From Novosphingobium sp. PhB165 (GTDB lineage: Bacteria; Pseudomonadota; Alphaproteobacteria; Sphingomonadales; Sphingomonadaceae): a stretch of 64,000 nt of DNA. How positions within the stretch are numbered: the stretch's first letter is position 1; each line of letters begins with the position of its first letter. The notes beneath the pieces were generated by a model. It was not told the origin of the DNA and searched no databases. It saw only the letters and a program-made list of their open reading frames with translations. Positions 47,759 to 59,085 of the stretch are shown piece after piece. The translations under genes were made by a program, and so were the position numbers. The stretch spans positions 744,001 to 808,000 of the forward strand of contig NZ_SLVB01000001.1 of assembly GCF_004341845.1 (NCBI RefSeq), given 5' to 3'.

Positions 47759-48151
47759 ATGACAGCATCGAATGACGCGCACAGCGCCGCCTCCTCGGTT
47801 AAGGCGGCAACATCCCTTGCCGAGGCGAAGCTGGTGCATCACGTGTTTTTCTGGCTGAGGCAGCCCGGATCGCGAGCGGATCGCGACCAGCTTATTGCAG
47901 GTCTGCGTTCATTGCAGGGCATTCCGGTCATCCGCCGATTGGAAATCGGCGTTCCAGCGAGCACCGAAAAGCGCGAGGTCGTGGATTCAAGCTACGACGT
48001 GTCGGAACTGATGTATTTCGGCAGCGCGGAAGATCAGAAAACCTATCAGGATCACCCGATCCATCAGGCCTTCGTCAAATCCTGCGAACATCTATGGGAG
48101 AAGGTGGTCGTCTATGACATGACCGTCATTCCGGAGCCTGTGTCCGTCTAA
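47759..48151 (+). CDS. Dabb (stress-responsive alpha/beta barrel) family protein
   Basis: A 130-residue protein with one Dabb domain (about residues 28-125): [14 protein letters not shown], a central [12 protein letters not shown] and the [16 protein letters not shown] segment. Dabb proteins are dimeric barrels, some with lyase or monooxygenase-like roles, most unknown. I chose the ATG at 47759 with AAAGGAAA upstream. It follows lacI closely, and similar genes accompany sugar-oxidation clusters, so a role in handling keto-sugar or products is possible. Confidence 0.83.
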   Translation: MTASNDAHSAASSVKAATSLAEAKLVHHVFFWLRQPGSRADRDQLIAGLRSLQGIPVIRRLEIGVPASTEKREVVDSSYDVSELMYFGSAEDQKTYQDHPIHQAFVKSCEHLWEKVVVYDMTVIPEPVSV

Positions 48152-48181
48152 TCGCGAAAGCCCGGCAATCCGCAGTCGCGA

Positions 48182-48223
48182 GGCGAAAGTCGTCCTGCTG
48201 GCGCTTACGGACGAACTTTCGCC
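48182..48223 (+). terminator. Terminator-like hairpin after the Dabb gene
   Basis: GGCGAAAGT at 48182-48190 and GTCC pair with GGAC and ACTTTCGCC at 48215-48223, giving a 13-bp stem with small mismatches around a 13-base loop. It lies 31 bases after the Dabb stop. There is no U-run. Confidence 0.5.
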
Positions 48224-48239
48224 AAACCCATAGCGATTG

Positions 48240-48278
48240 AAAAACGTCAGGCCGGCTTCCTGCTCACCCGCTGACGTT
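48240..48278 (-). terminator. Terminator overlapping the end of the 89-residue protein gene
   Basis: On the minus strand AACGTCAG pairs with CTGACGTT, and the stem is followed by a short T-run (TTTTTC). Loop is 20 bases. The stem spans the gene's stop codon at 48264-48266. Confidence 0.6.
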
Positions 48279-48533
48279 CTTTTGCAAGAGCACGTCGATC
48301 ATGACCTGCCAGGCGTCGTGCATGTCGCCGTGGTCGATCGCGTGGCGGCGCTCCTGTCCAATCAGTTTCTCGCCCGCAGCGGTCATGGCCGGCGAGGGAA
48401 CGCGGATTGCCGAGATAACCGCCAGCGCATTTTGCCTCAGCACCTCCTGATCTTCGGGAGTGAGGCCATTCCATTCGTCGGAACCATGTTCAGCCTTCGC
48501 CAGTGCCCGCGCGGCTCTATCGATCAGCGGCAT
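48264..48533 (-). CDS. Small uncharacterised protein (89 residues)
   Basis: An 89-residue acidic, mostly helical soluble protein with no recognised domain. MPLIDRAARALAKAEHG opens it, with DEWNGLTPEDQEVLRQNALAVISAI as two further helices and a short C-terminal helix. The ATG at 48533 is preceded by GGGAGAGAA at ideal spacing, supporting expression. A hairpin with a T-run overlaps its end. It stands alone between the sugar cluster and the efflux operon. Confidence 0.65.
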   Translation of the reverse strand: MPLIDRAARALAKAEHGSDEWNGLTPEDQEVLRQNALAVISAIRVPSPAMTAAGEKLIGQERRHAIDHGDMHDAWQVMIDVLLQKNVSG

Positions 48534-48654
48534 CAAGTTCTCTCCCTCTTGATAGGTGAAGACAGGCTATCACCTTGCGACGAGCGACGCACCTCTCTGA
48601 ATTCGCGTGCACAGCGACCTGCGCAACGGTCAGCCTGCCCCGCGCGCAGATGCA

Positions 48655-50061
48655 TCATTCCCATTTTCCGCCAATCGCTTGCATCAGCGCTATAGTGGCT
48701 GTCTGCTGGTCGATCACCGCTTGTATCTGGGTCTGGCGCGCATTGAAGGCAGTAGTCTGGGCGACGATGACCTGCGAGTAATCGATGATACCGGCAAGAT
48801 ACTGGTTGTTCGCGATGGTTTCCGCGCGGTTTGCGGAATCGGCGGCGGTAATGCGGCTTTTCGTCACTCCCGCCAGGACCCGGGTGGCTATCAGGTTGTC
48901 TTCCACCTGCTGGAATGCCGTGAGCGTTGTCTGGCGGTAGGTTGCGACGGCCTGATCGTACTCGGCATGGGCCTGCATCACCTGACCGTGGCGCGCGCCA
49001 AAATCGAGCAAGGTCATCAGACCGGTAAGCCCCAACGACCACAGGCTTGTCGCGGCAGAGAACAGCTGCTTGACGGAGCCGCCATCCGTATTCGCATTCG
49101 CGGATAGCGAGATCTGGGGGAAGTAGGCCGCACGCTGGATGCCGATGTTGGCATTCGCTGCCGCGACCCGCCTCTCGGCGGCGGCAATGTCCGGCCTGCG
49201 TTCGAGCAACGTGGCCGGTAGGATTCCCGGCGTCGTCGGCACCGTCGGCTTCACGTCGGTCTGGGCAAGCGAGAACGTCGAGGGGTTTTCGCCGATCAGC
49301 ACCGCAATCGCATGTTCCAGCAGGCCCCGCTGGCGATCGAGATCCTGCCGGGTGGCCGTGGCGTTGGCGAGCGAGGTCTGCGCCTGATAGACATCCGAAT
49401 GGGCGACGGTACCCGCGTTGTACTTGTTGGTCGTGATCGTCAGCGCGCGGGCATAGTCCTTGATCGTGGCATCCAGCAGCACGCGCTGGTCATCGATGCC
49501 ACGTAGCTGGACATAGTCGGTCGCAAGTTCGCCCTGCGCAGAAAGGGTGGCGTTGGCGAGGTCTCCGGCGGCGGCCTGCGCATTCGCGCCCGCCTGCGTG
49601 ACGGCATTGCTCAGCCGCCCCCACAAGTCCGGCTCCCAGCTCGCGCCGATGCCGAGGGCGAAGCGGGAACCGGTGCTTGTCGTTGGGTCTGTGCCGGAAG
49701 TCGCACTAAAGGGCTCGGTTCGCGCGGCGCTGACGGATCCGGTGACTGTGGGGAACAGGTTGGAGCGCTGCACGGCGACGATCGCGCGCGCGGCCTGATA
49801 GGCGGCGCGGGAGGCTGCGACGTTCTGGTTGGTCACCTCGACCTTGCGCTCCAGCCCGTCGAGCACAGGATCGCCGAATAGCGACCACCACGCGCCGCGC
49901 GCGACATCGTCGCTCGGGCGGGCAGGGGCCCAATCCGGCGCCTCCTTGAACGAGGCCGGGATGGCGACGGTCGTGGGCGGGTGATAGGCGGGGGCGAGAT
50001 TGCAGCCGGCCAGCAGCAGAACGGCCAGAGAGGCGCAGGTGGTGAACGGCTTGCGGTTCAT
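48655..50061 (-). CDS. RND efflux outer membrane factor (NodT/OprM-like)
   Basis: A 468-residue outer-membrane channel subunit of the NodT family. The lipobox LLAGC puts the lipidated Cys at about residue 20; two OEP repeats follow (about 55-250 and 270-460), with the WEPDLWGRLSNAV motif and ERRPDIAAAERRVAAANANIG typical of OprM/NodT. It is the last gene of the efflux operon, overlapping the upstream RND gene by 4 bases. It should form the exit duct for one or both RND pumps here. Confidence 0.93.
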   Translation of the reverse strand: MNRKPFTTCASLAVLLLAGCNLAPAYHPPTTVAIPASFKEAPDWAPARPSDDVARGAWWSLFGDPVLDGLERKVEVTNQNVAASRAAYQAARAIVAVQRSNLFPTVTGSVSAARTEPFSATSGTDPTTSTGSRFALGIGASWEPDLWGRLSNAVTQAGANAQAAAGDLANATLSAQGELATDYVQLRGIDDQRVLLDATIKDYARALTITTNKYNAGTVAHSDVYQAQTSLANATATRQDLDRQRGLLEHAIAVLIGENPSTFSLAQTDVKPTVPTTPGILPATLLERRPDIAAAERRVAAANANIGIQRAAYFPQISLSANANTDGGSVKQLFSAATSLWSLGLTGLMTLLDFGARHGQVMQAHAEYDQAVATYRQTTLTAFQQVEDNLIATRVLAGVTKSRITAADSANRAETIANNQYLAGIIDYSQVIVAQTTAFNARQTQIQAVIDQQTATIALMQAIGGKWE

Positions 50062-53000
50062 GCCGGGCCTCCCGGGATGGGCGCCGGATTTCCGTATAGC
50101 GTAGGCAGGCCCTCGCGAGGGGGCCCGCGGCGGCGGAAGCGATCGAGCGCGAGGTAGACGACGGGCGTGGTCAGCAACGTCAGCACCTGGCTGGCGATCA
50201 GTCCGCCGACAATGGCGATGCCCAGCGGGCGGCGCAGTTCGGCACCGTCCCCGAAGCCGATGGCCAGCGGCAGGGCGCCCAGCGCGGCGGCCAGTGTCGT
50301 CATCAGGATCGGGCGGAAGCGCAGCAGGCAGGCCTCGCGCACGGCTTCGACCGGCGAAAGGCCGCGTCCGCGCTCCGCTTCCAGGGCGAAGTCGATGATC
50401 ATGATCGCGTTCTTCTTCACGATGCCGATTAGGAGGATGATTCCGATCAGGGCGATGATGTCGAATTCCCCGCCGGAGACGATCAGCGCGATCATCGCGC
50501 CGACCCCGGCCGAGGGCAGGGTGGAAAGGGCCGTGAGCGGATGGATCGCGCTCTCATAGAGGATGCCGAGCACGATGTAGATCGCCGCCAGCGCGGCGAC
50601 GATCAGCAGCGGCATGCTGGCGGTCGATTGCGCGAATACCTTGGCAGTGCCGCCGAACTCGCCGTGGACAGTGGCGGGAAGGCCGAGCCCGGCTTGTGCC
50701 TGCGTGATCGTGCGTGCCGCCACGCCGAGTGATGAACCGGAGGGCAGGTTGAACGATATCGTGGCGGAAGGCTCGCCGTCCGAATGGCTGACGGCGGCGT
50801 TGGTGGAGCCGGTCGACCACTGGGCGAAGGCCGAGAGCGGCGTCATCGTCCGCGCCGCCGTGCTGACGGCATTGCCAGCGGCGACGGCCGTGCCGCCGTT
50901 GCTGGCGCCGTTGGTTCCGGTCGCCGCTGCCGTGCCGTCGATCGGCAGGTAGATGTTGGCCAGCGCTGCGGGCGAACCGTTGAACTGCGGCGCGGCTTCC
51001 ATCACCACGTGATACTGGTTGAGGCCCGAGTAGATGTTCGCCACCTGCCGCTGACCAAAGGCATCGTAAAGGGTTGAATCTACCGTCCCCATCGGTACGC
51101 CCAGCCGCGCCGCCGCATCGCGGTCCACGTCGACGAAGGCATTGGCCCCGGCGTCCTGCTGATCGATATCGACATCCGTGAGAACGCCGCTCTGCTGCTT
51201 CAGGGCATCGACCAGTTTCTGCCCGGCGGCCTTGAGCACGGCGGGATCGTCGGCCTTCAGCACGTACTGGTAAGTGCTGTTGCTTTGCCTTCCGCCGACC
51301 TGCAGGTCCTGCACGGGATTGAGGAACAGGCTGACGCCGCTCACTCTCGCCAGCTTCGGCCGCAGCCGGGCAATCACTTGCGTTGCCGGGGGACGCTCCG
51401 ACCGGGGCTTGAGCGTGGTGAACAGGAAACCGCCTCCTGCGCGCGATCCGCCGGTGAAGGCGATCACGGTGGCGACGGCGGGGTCGCTCTTCACGATCCG
51501 GGCGATGCGGGTCAGCTTGTCCTGCATTTCGGAGAAGGAAATGCTCTGGTCCGCACGCAAGCCGCCGAGCAGCCCGCCGGTATCCTGTTGCGGAAAGAAC
51601 CCCTTGGGCGCGATGGCGATCAGGTAGACGTTGAGCGCCACCGTACCTGTCAGGAGCAGCAGCATCGGCCCGCGATTGGCCAATGCCCAGTCGAGCGCGC
51701 GGGTGTAACGGGCAAGGGTCCAGTCGAACCCGCGCCGGGCGCCGCGCATGACCGGCCCTTCATGCGTCTCGGTCTTCAGCAGGCGCGAGGCGAGCATGGG
51801 CGTGGTCGTCAGTGAAACGACAAGGCTGATCAGCACCGCAACCGACATGGTCAGCGCGAATTCGCGGAACAAGCGTCCGACCAGCCCGCCCATGAAGATC
51901 AGCGGCACGAATACGGCGACAAGGCTGATCGAGATCGACAGGACGGTGAAGGCCACTTCGCGCGCGCCCAGCAGCGCGGCATCCAGCGGCTTCATCCCGG
52001 CCTCCACATGGCGGCTGACGTTCTCGACGACGACGATGGCATCGTCCACGACGAACCCGGTCGCGACGGTCAGCGCCATCAGCGAGAGGTTATCCAGCGA
52101 GAAGCCGGCCAGATACATCACACCGAACGTGCCCAGCAGCGAGGCGACGACCGCCGCTGCCGGGATCAGCGTGGCGCGCCAGCTCCGCAAGAACAGGCTG
52201 ACCACCAGCACGACCAGCAGCGTGGCGATCAGCAGCGTCACTTCCACTTCCCGTAGCGAGGCGCGGATGGTGAGCGTCCGGTCGGAGGCGACGGCGAGGT
52301 GAATATCGGCGGGAAGAGCCGCGCGCAGGCCGGGGAGCTGCGCCTTCAGGGCGTCCACCACTTGCACGATGTTGGCGCCGGGTTGGCGGCTGATCAGGAT
52401 CGGCACCGCCTTCTGCCCGTTGAAGAGGCCCATCGTGCGCACGTCCTCCGGCCCGTCGGTGACATTGGCGATGTCGGACAGCCGGACGGCAGCGCCGCTG
52501 CGCCATGCGATCACGGTGTCTTTGTAATCGGCGGCGTGGAGCCCGGCCTGGTTGGAGTAGATCTGCCAGCTGTAGCCCTGACCGTCGAACACCCCGCGCG
52601 GTCGGTTGGCGCTTTCCGATTGCAGCGCGGTGCGCACGTCTTCCAGCGCGATCCCGAAGTGCGACAGGGCGAGCGGATTGACCTCCACCCGCACCGACGG
52701 CAGCGCCGCGCCGCCGAGTTCCACGTCGCCCACGCCCTGAACCTGCAACAGCCTCTGCTGCACCACGTTCGAGACCGCATCGTAGATTTCCGAGGGGCTT
52801 CGTGTGGAGGAAGTCAGCGCAAGGATGAGGACCGGTGCTTCGGCGGGATTGGCCTTGCGGTAGCTGGGGTTGGACTTGAGCGTTGCCGGAAGATCGGCGC
52901 GGGCGGCGTTGATCGCGGCCTGCACGTCGCGCGCGGCGCCGTCGATATCGCGCGAAAGGTCGAATTGCAGCGTGATCTGCGAGGATCCGACGCCGGAGCG

Positions 53001-53246
53001 CGAGGTCATCTCGGAAACACCGGCAATGGTGCCGAGGTGACGCTCCAACGGCGCGGCAACGCTGGAGGCCATTGTCGAAGGGCTGGCCCCGGGCAGGCTG
53101 GCCTGCACGAGGATCGTGGGAAAATCGACCTGCGGCAGCGGCGCCACCGGCAGCATGAAGAAGGCCCCGGCGCCCGCCAGCATGAGCCCGATCGTCAGCA
53201 GGATCGTGCCGACCGGGCGGCGGATAAAGGGCGCCGAGATGTTCAC
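50058..53246 (-). CDS. RND efflux permease, MdtC-like
   Basis: A 1062-residue RND multidrug transporter of the MdtC type, exporting drugs with proton influx. Twelve hydrophobic segments flank two large periplasmic loops. TM4 carries the proton-relay Asp pair in [14 protein letters not shown] chose GTG at 53246, which overlaps the upstream stop (GTGA), has GAGG in front, and gives the family start [13 protein letters not shown]; an earlier start at 53279 is also open. MdtB and MdtC work as a mixed trimer, as the second RND gene next to it suggests. Confidence 0.93.
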   Translation of the reverse strand: MNISAPFIRRPVGTILLTIGLMLAGAGAFFMLPVAPLPQVDFPTILVQASLPGASPSTMASSVAAPLERHLGTIAGVSEMTSRSGVGSSQITLQFDLSRDIDGAARDVQAAINAARADLPATLKSNPSYRKANPAEAPVLILALTSSTRSPSEIYDAVSNVVQQRLLQVQGVGDVELGGAALPSVRVEVNPLALSHFGIALEDVRTALQSESANRPRGVFDGQGYSWQIYSNQAGLHAADYKDTVIAWRSGAAVRLSDIANVTDGPEDVRTMGLFNGQKAVPILISRQPGANIVQVVDALKAQLPGLRAALPADIHLAVASDRTLTIRASLREVEVTLLIATLLVVLVVSLFLRSWRATLIPAAAVVASLLGTFGVMYLAGFSLDNLSLMALTVATGFVVDDAIVVVENVSRHVEAGMKPLDAALLGAREVAFTVLSISISLVAVFVPLIFMGGLVGRLFREFALTMSVAVLISLVVSLTTTPMLASRLLKTETHEGPVMRGARRGFDWTLARYTRALDWALANRGPMLLLLTGTVALNVYLIAIAPKGFFPQQDTGGLLGGLRADQSISFSEMQDKLTRIARIVKSDPAVATVIAFTGGSRAGGGFLFTTLKPRSERPPATQVIARLRPKLARVSGVSLFLNPVQDLQVGGRQSNSTYQYVLKADDPAVLKAAGQKLVDALKQQSGVLTDVDIDQQDAGANAFVDVDRDAAARLGVPMGTVDSTLYDAFGQRQVANIYSGLNQYHVVMEAAPQFNGSPAALANIYLPIDGTAAATGTNGASNGGTAVAAGNAVSTAARTMTPLSAFAQWSTGSTNAAVSHSDGEPSATISFNLPSGSSLGVAARTITQAQAGLGLPATVHGEFGGTAKVFAQSTASMPLLIVAALAAIYIVLGILYESAIHPLTALSTLPSAGVGAMIALIVSGGEFDIIALIGIILLIGIVKKNAIMIIDFALEAERGRGLSPVEAVREACLLRFRPILMTTLAAALGALPLAIGFGDGAELRRPLGIAIVGGLIASQVLTLLTTPVVYLALDRFRRRGPPREGLPTLYGNPAPIPGGPA

Positions 53247-56200
53247 GCCGCCGCCTCGGCTGGCCGTGGCCGCAGCCATCCGCGCGCTCGCCGCTCTTCC
53301 AGCGCCAGGAAGATGACAGGCGTGGTGAACAGGGTCAGCACCTGACTGAACACCAGCCCCCCAGCGATGGCGATGCCGAGCGGCTGGCGCAGTTCATGCC
53401 CCATGCCGCCGCCGAAGATCAGCGGCAGCGCGGCGAAGAGCGCCGCGAAAGTGGTCATCATGATCGGGCGGAAGCGTAGCAGCGCCGCCTCGCGGATCGC
53501 ATCGCGGGGATTGGCCTGCCGCGCGCGCATCGCCTCCAGCGCGAAGTCGATCATTATGATGGCGTTCTTTTTCACGATGCCGATCAGCAGAACGATGCCG
53601 ATGATCCCGATCACACCCAGTCCCGCCCCGGTCAGCCAGAGGCAGAGCAGGGCGCCGATTTCTGCCGAGGGCAGCGTGGACAGGATCGTCACGGGATGGA
53701 CGAAGCTTTCGTAAAGCACGCCCAGCACGATGTAGACGACCACGATCGCCGCAAGGATCAGCCAGAGTTCATTGCCGAGCGAGGACTGGAAGGCACTGGC
53801 CGCGCCGGTGAAGCTGGTGGTGAGCGCCTCCGGCATGCCCATGCTCCGTTCGACCCGGCTGATCGCTGTCACCGCGCTGCCGAGCGAGGCGCCGGGCGCC
53901 AGATCAAAGCCGATCGTCGCCACGGGAAATTGCCCTTCGCGCGTGATGACGAGCGGGGCATCGGCGGTGCGGATCGTCGCCACGGTCGAAAGCGGCACGC
54001 TCTGCGTACCGCTGACGGGAATGCGCAAGTCACCCAGTGCCTGCGGATCGGCAACGCTGCCCGGCAGGGCTTCCAGGATCACCCGGTTCTGGCTCGACTG
54101 GGTGTAGATGGTGGAAACGATGCGCTGGCCGAACGCATCGTAGAGCGCGTTGTCGATGGTCAGCGCGCTGAGGCCGAGCCGTCCGGCCGTGTCGCGGTTG
54201 ATGTCGACCATCACCGCGCGGCCATGGGCGAGTACGTCGGACGTGACATTGCGCAAATGCCGGTTGTCTTGCAGCGCCGCCGCCAGTTTCGCGCCCCACT
54301 CGGCGACCATGCCCTCGTCCGCCCCCTGAACCGAGAAGCTATAGGCATTGAGGCCTGCGGACGTGTCTATCGTCAGGTCCTGAACCGGGCGGAAATAGAC
54401 CTGCACGCCGGGTATGTCCGCCACGGCGCGCTCGAGTCCGTGCAGGAGCCGGGACAGGCTGGAGCGTTCGCCCGGAGACTTGAGATTGACCAGCATCCGC
54501 CCTTGGGAAAGCGTGGCATTCTGCCCGTCGACGCCGATGGCCGAACTCAGGCTGGCCACCGCGGGATCGGCAAGGATGCGTGCCGCGACTTGCTGCTGCA
54601 ATGCCGCCATCCGCACATAGCCGACATCCTGCGGTGCACGGGTGGTGACGGCGATCTGGCCGGTGTCCTGTTCCGGGAACAGGTTCTTGGGAATGACCCA
54701 GAACAGCAGGCCGGTAATCACCAGCGTCGCGGCGAAGACCAACAGGGTGAGCGTCTGGCGGGCCATGACACGGTCGAGCAGCACTGCATAGCGCGCCGAG
54801 ATCCGCGCGAATCCGTCCTGCGTCATGCGCGAGAGGCCGTGCTGCCGCTCCTCGTGCGCCGGCCTCAGCCAGCGGGCGGAAAGCATCGGCACGAGCGTGA
54901 GCGCGACCACGGCGGAAAGCAGGATGGTCACTGCCAGAGTGACGGCGAATTCGCGGAACAGGCGCCCCACCACGTCGCCCATGAACAGCAACGGGATCAG
55001 CACGGCGATCAGGCTGACAGTGAGGGAGATGATCGTGAACCCGATCTCGCTGGCACCGCGCAGCGCCGCGTCGAAGGGATTGAGGCCGTCTTCCACGTGG
55101 CGGGCGATGTTTTCCAGCACGACGATGGCGTCGTCCACCACGAAACCCGACGCGATCGTCAGCGCCATCAGCGTCAGATTGTTGATCGAGAAGCCAAGGA
55201 AATACATCGCCGCAAAGGCCCCCACGAGCGAGAGCGGCACGGCGATGCTGGCGATGATCGTCGCGCGCAGCGAGCCGAGGAACAGGAAGATCACCAGCGT
55301 GACCAGCAGCACCGAGATCACCAGTTCGAAGCGCACGTCGGCGACCGAGGCCCGGATCCCGGTGGTCCGGTCCGTCAGCACCGTGACATGGACATCCGCC
55401 GGCAATTGGGCCTCAAGGTCGGGCAGGGACGCCAGCACGGCGTCGACCGTGCCGATGACATTGGCGCCCGGCTGACGGCGCACGTCGATCACCACGGCAG
55501 GGCTGCCGTTCATCCAGGCGCCAAGGCGCACGTTCTCGGTGCCCTGCACCACGCTGGCGACATCGCCGAGCCGGACCGCCGCGCCATTGGCGAAGGCGAT
55601 CACGAGGTTGCGGTAGCTGGCGGCATCGGCAAGCTGGTCGTTGGCATCGATGGTCCAGCTGCGCGTCGGGCCGTCGAAACTGCCCTTGGCGGCATTGGCG
55701 TTGGCATTGGCGATGGCGGTGCGGATCGTCTCCAGCGACAGTCCGCGCGCGGCGAGGGCAGGGACATTGGCCTGGATACGAACCGCCGGTCGCTGGCCGC
55801 CGGACATCGACACCAGCCCCACGCCCGGCACTTGTGCGATCTTATTGGAGAACTGACGCTCGACAATGCCCTGCACCTCACCCAGCGGGCGAGTGGGGGA
55901 GGTTACTCCGAGCGTGAGGACCGGGGCGTCGGCGGGATTGACCTTGGCGTAGATCGGCGGTGCCGGCAGGTCGGTGGGCAGAAGCGTTGTCGCCGCATTG
56001 ATCGCCGCCTGCACTTCCTGTTCGGCCACGTCCAGCGAGAGATCGAGCCGGAACTGCATGGTGATGACGGAAGCCCCCGACGACGACGCGGAAGTCATCC
56101 GCGTCAACCCGGGCATCTGGCCGAACTGCCGTTCGAGCGGCGACGTGACGGTCAGCGCCATCACGTCGGGGCTGGCGCCGGGATAGAGCGTCGTCACCTG

Positions 56201-56377
56201 GATCGTCGGGTAATCGACTTCGGGCAGGGCCGAAAGCGGCAGGCTGCGATAGGCGACCAGACCGGCCAGCAGCAGGGCGACCATGAGCAGCGTCGTCGCC
56301 ACCGGGCGCAGGATGAACAGTCGCGACGGACCGCCCGATGTGGGCGGGATCGGGGCCGAGGTCTCCGGAGCCGTCAT
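53243..56377 (-). CDS. RND efflux permease, MdtB-like
   Basis: A 1044-residue RND transporter of the MdtB type. It begins with a Pro/Ser-rich stretch, then [20 protein letters not shown] as the first membrane segment. The Asp pair is in [13 protein letters not shown] in TM4. Two periplasmic domains lie between TM1-2 and TM7-8. The ATG overlaps the upstream fusion-protein stop by 4 bases, and its own stop overlaps the MdtC-like start by 4. Together with MdtC-like it should form the heteromeric pump. Confidence 0.94.
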   Translation of the reverse strand: MTAPETSAPIPPTSGGPSRLFILRPVATTLLMVALLLAGLVAYRSLPLSALPEVDYPTIQVTTLYPGASPDVMALTVTSPLERQFGQMPGLTRMTSASSSGASVITMQFRLDLSLDVAEQEVQAAINAATTLLPTDLPAPPIYAKVNPADAPVLTLGVTSPTRPLGEVQGIVERQFSNKIAQVPGVGLVSMSGGQRPAVRIQANVPALAARGLSLETIRTAIANANANAAKGSFDGPTRSWTIDANDQLADAASYRNLVIAFANGAAVRLGDVASVVQGTENVRLGAWMNGSPAVVIDVRRQPGANVIGTVDAVLASLPDLEAQLPADVHVTVLTDRTTGIRASVADVRFELVISVLLVTLVIFLFLGSLRATIIASIAVPLSLVGAFAAMYFLGFSINNLTLMALTIASGFVVDDAIVVLENIARHVEDGLNPFDAALRGASEIGFTIISLTVSLIAVLIPLLFMGDVVGRLFREFAVTLAVTILLSAVVALTLVPMLSARWLRPAHEERQHGLSRMTQDGFARISARYAVLLDRVMARQTLTLLVFAATLVITGLLFWVIPKNLFPEQDTGQIAVTTRAPQDVGYVRMAALQQQVAARILADPAVASLSSAIGVDGQNATLSQGRMLVNLKSPGERSSLSRLLHGLERAVADIPGVQVYFRPVQDLTIDTSAGLNAYSFSVQGADEGMVAEWGAKLAAALQDNRHLRNVTSDVLAHGRAVMVDINRDTAGRLGLSALTIDNALYDAFGQRIVSTIYTQSSQNRVILEALPGSVADPQALGDLRIPVSGTQSVPLSTVATIRTADAPLVITREGQFPVATIGFDLAPGASLGSAVTAISRVERSMGMPEALTTSFTGAASAFQSSLGNELWLILAAIVVVYIVLGVLYESFVHPVTILSTLPSAEIGALLCLWLTGAGLGVIGIIGIVLLIGIVKKNAIIMIDFALEAMRARQANPRDAIREAALLRFRPIMMTTFAALFAALPLIFGGGMGHELRQPLGIAIAGGLVFSQVLTLFTTPVIFLALEERRARGWLRPRPAEAAA

Positions 56378-57654
56378 CCGCCCGCCGCGTCGCTGGACCG
56401 GGAAGTGCCGGAGGCATGATGGCCGTGCCCGTGGCCGCCTTTATGCCCGCCGTTTTTGCCGGGCGTGCCATGTTCACCGGGAAGCCGCACGCTCGCACCG
56501 TCTTCGAGGCCGTCCGCACCTTCCGTAACGACCGTCGATCCAGCAGCTAGGCCGGACAGGATCGCGATGCGGTCGGCAGTTGACGGGCCGATCTTCACGG
56601 GGACCAGCTTCACCGTGTGGTCCGGCTGAAGGACGAAGACGAAGTCGCCCGGCGCGCCGTGGCGCACGGCTCCCACGGGCACCGTCACGACGCCGTGCAG
56701 CGTCTGGACCAGCATCGAGACATTGACGAACTGGCTGGGGAACAGAGCGTTGCCACTGTTGTCGAACCGGGCCTTGGCCTTCACCGTGCCTGTCGTCGTG
56801 TCCACCTGATTGTCGAAAGTCAGGAAATGACCGGCCGTGATCTGGGCCAGACTGTTCTGGTCACGCGCCTGCACGGGCAGGCCCGCGCCGCTGCCGGCCT
56901 CATGCCCGATCGCGGAGAGCTGGGCCTGCGGCACCGAGAACGTCACGTCGATCGGATCGAGCTGGGTCACCACCACGATGCCGTTGGTGTCGGACGGCGT
57001 CAGGTAGTTACCGATATCGACCTGACGGATCCCGGCCCGCCCCGTCACGGGCGCCTTGACCGAGGTATATTCGAGATTGAGCTGCGCGGTGCCGATACCG
57101 GCGCGGTCGGCCGCCACCGTGGCTACAAGCTGGTGTACGGTGGCACGCTGGGTATCCACCTGCTGGCTTGCAATCGAATCCTGCCGCAGCAGAGTCTGAT
57201 AACGGCCGAGGTCCACTTGTGCGGCGGCAAGCTGCGCCTGATCGCGGGCAAGGTTTGCTTTCGCCTGCGCGAGCGCAAGCGCGTAAGGGCGGGGATCGAT
57301 CTGGGCGAGGACTTGCCCCTGCCGCACCATCTGGCCGTCCTGGAAGAACAGCTTGAACAAGGTCCCCGCCAGTTGCGTGCGGACGGTGGCCGTCACGACC
57401 GGCTGGACCGTGCCCAACGCGGAAATGTTGACAGGAACGTCGGCACGTACCGCTTTGCCCACATTGACCGCCGCCGCAGGGCGCCCGTTCGATTCCCGCG
57501 CTTTCGTGGCAAAATGCCGCACGCCCAGCGCGACCAATACCAGTGCCGCCAGAATCAGGAGGGCGATGAGCAAAGGCTTCCTGCGCTTGACGGGTGGTGT
57601 TTCGCCTTCGTAGCGCCCCGCCGGATCTTCGCCGGCTTGACCTTCAATTGCCAT
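56374..57654 (-). CDS. RND efflux membrane fusion protein, MdtA-like
   Basis: A 426-residue periplasmic adaptor linking the RND pump with the outer membrane factor. A membrane anchor lies at about 24-43 ([20 protein letters not shown]), followed by barrel-sandwich, helical hairpin and beta-barrel domains ([24 protein letters not shown]; later [18 protein letters not shown]). The C-terminus is a Gly/His-rich tail ([14 protein letters not shown]) of unknown role, perhaps metal-binding. Its ATG is 75 bases after the sensor kinase gene. Confidence 0.93.
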   Translation of the reverse strand: MAIEGQAGEDPAGRYEGETPPVKRRKPLLIALLILAALVLVALGVRHFATKARESNGRPAAAVNVGKAVRADVPVNISALGTVQPVVTATVRTQLAGTLFKLFFQDGQMVRQGQVLAQIDPRPYALALAQAKANLARDQAQLAAAQVDLGRYQTLLRQDSIASQQVDTQRATVHQLVATVAADRAGIGTAQLNLEYTSVKAPVTGRAGIRQVDIGNYLTPSDTNGIVVVTQLDPIDVTFSVPQAQLSAIGHEAGSGAGLPVQARDQNSLAQITAGHFLTFDNQVDTTTGTVKAKARFDNSGNALFPSQFVNVSMLVQTLHGVVTVPVGAVRHGAPGDFVFVLQPDHTVKLVPVKIGPSTADRIAILSGLAAGSTVVTEGADGLEDGASVRLPGEHGTPGKNGGHKGGHGHGHHASGTSRSSDAAGG

Positions 57655-57729
57655 TCCCGCTGCTCTCCTCGCCTGCCGGTCGTGATGCCCGCAGTCATTG
57701 TCGGAAGCACGATCCGCCGATGCTTGGGC

Positions 57730-59085
57730 TCACGAACTTACATCAACATTACGACTGTCTACCGGAGCCATTCGCAAACGAATGCGGGCACCGCCATTGG
57801 GTGCACGCTCCACTTCCAGCGCTCCACCGCAGACGGTCATAATGCGCTCGACGATGCTGAGGCCGAGACCCGCGCTGTCGGTGCGGGCAGTGCCGCCCCT
57901 GCGGAAACGGCGGCGCCCTGTCTCGTTGTCGTCGAAATCGATCCCGGGCCCGTCGTCCTCGACCACCAGACACCCGTTTGCCTCCACGACGACCCAGATT
58001 ATGCAGCCTTCCGGCGTGTGCCGCACGGCATTGTCGATCAGGTTGGTGAGCGCGATTTCCAGCAATTCGCTCACCGCCTGCACCGGAGGTGGCCGCTCGT
58101 CCGGCATTTCCAGCGAAATGCTGTGGCGCGCGTTGTAGACGATGGAGACCATGGATTCGACAACCCGGCGCGCCACCTCGATCGAATCCACCGGCCGGCA
58201 TTCGGGATGCAGCCGGTCGATCGCGGCAAGTTCCATCAACTGGCGGACGACGTGGTTGGCCTTCTCGATATCCGCCTGCAACTGGTCGCGCTGGGGAGAG
58301 CCGGGAAGCTGTTCCGTGTGCAGCGACAGCAGCGCAAGCGGCGTGCGCAGCTCATGCGCGACATTGCCCACGAATTCGCCCTGCTCGTGGTAACCCGCTT
58401 CAAGCCGAGCGATCGCACGGTTCGTGGCGTGGACGAGGGGGGTGGCCTCGCTCGGCAGCCGTGCTTCATCGATCCGCGCGTCGAGACGGGTTAGGCCGAT
58501 AAGGTCCGCCTGCGAGGCGGCACGCCGGAAATTGCCTGTCACGCGCCGCATCACGACCAGCGAGACGAACAGCGACGCCAGCAGGGCAAGCGGGAGCACC
58601 CACAGGAAATGGCCGAGGAACTCATCGACGACATCGTCCACGATCTCGTCGGGAACCGTGCGATCCTGCGCGACCACGATCCGGCCGACCGGCACGCCGC
58701 CGCGCAGGAGAGGGCGGGTGAGAACGTCGTAGCGACCATGCCTTTCCAAGCCTTTTTCTCCGGGCCGGGGCATGTGGAGAATGCCTTCGGGCAAGGCCTT
58801 GGGGCTGCGCAGGAGGATCTTTCCCTCGGGATCGAGCAATGCGAAACTGCGGCCGCCCCGCCATGCCGAACTGTCGGGAATTCTGGTCGAATCGCCCGGC
58901 GCCTCAACCTGCCGAGCCACCTGGTCTGCGGTCCGGGCAAGCCGCGCGGCGATGAAACTGTCTGCGGTGGCGGCAAGCGTATGCGAAAGGATCACGGGCA
59001 GTATGATCGCCAGGACCAGAATATTGGCGATCTGCGCCAGCAAGAGCCTGCCGAACAGCGATCGCGGAAGCCATTGGCCCCTCAT
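57730..59085 (-). CDS. Sensor histidine kinase
   Basis: A 451-residue membrane histidine kinase. Two membrane segments (about 14-34 and 163-183) enclose a periplasmic sensor of about 130 residues. Then come a HAMP-like linker, the H-box VAHELRTPLA with the phospho-His, the N-box NLIDNAVRHTPEG, G1 VEDDGPGI and G2 GLGLSIVE. It overlaps the response regulator by 4 bases (ATGA), and the fusion-protein gene follows after 75 bases. It should sense a signal that induces the efflux pump, unknown here. Confidence 0.94.
   Translation of the reverse strand: MRGQWLPRSLFGRLLLAQIANILVLAIILPVILSHTLAATADSFIAARLARTADQVARQVEAPGDSTRIPDSSAWRGGRSFALLDPEGKILLRSPKALPEGILHMPRPGEKGLERHGRYDVLTRPLLRGGVPVGRIVVAQDRTVPDEIVDDVVDEFLGHFLWVLPLALLASLFVSLVVMRRVTGNFRRAASQADLIGLTRLDARIDEARLPSEATPLVHATNRAIARLEAGYHEQGEFVGNVAHELRTPLALLSLHTEQLPGSPQRDQLQADIEKANHVVRQLMELAAIDRLHPECRPVDSIEVARRVVESMVSIVYNARHSISLEMPDERPPPVQAVSELLEIALTNLIDNAVRHTPEGCIIWVVVEANGCLVVEDDGPGIDFDDNETGRRRFRRGGTARTDSAGLGLSIVERIMTVCGGALEVERAPNGGARIRLRMAPVDSRNVDVSS

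Noticed and set aside
37665..48151. C-glycoside deglycosidase (alpha/beta type) as the cluster's main enzyme
   Set aside because: TIM-barrel subunits are present, but I found no DUF6379-type small subunit in the cluster; the DUF1080 protein points to hydrolysis of 3-keto-O-glycosides. It remains an alternative.
53696..56419. Open frame of about 900 codons on the plus strand inside the MdtB-like gene
   Set aside because: Antisense shadow of a secure RND gene; composition (Arg, His, Gly, Gln) and lack of motifs fit no real protein.
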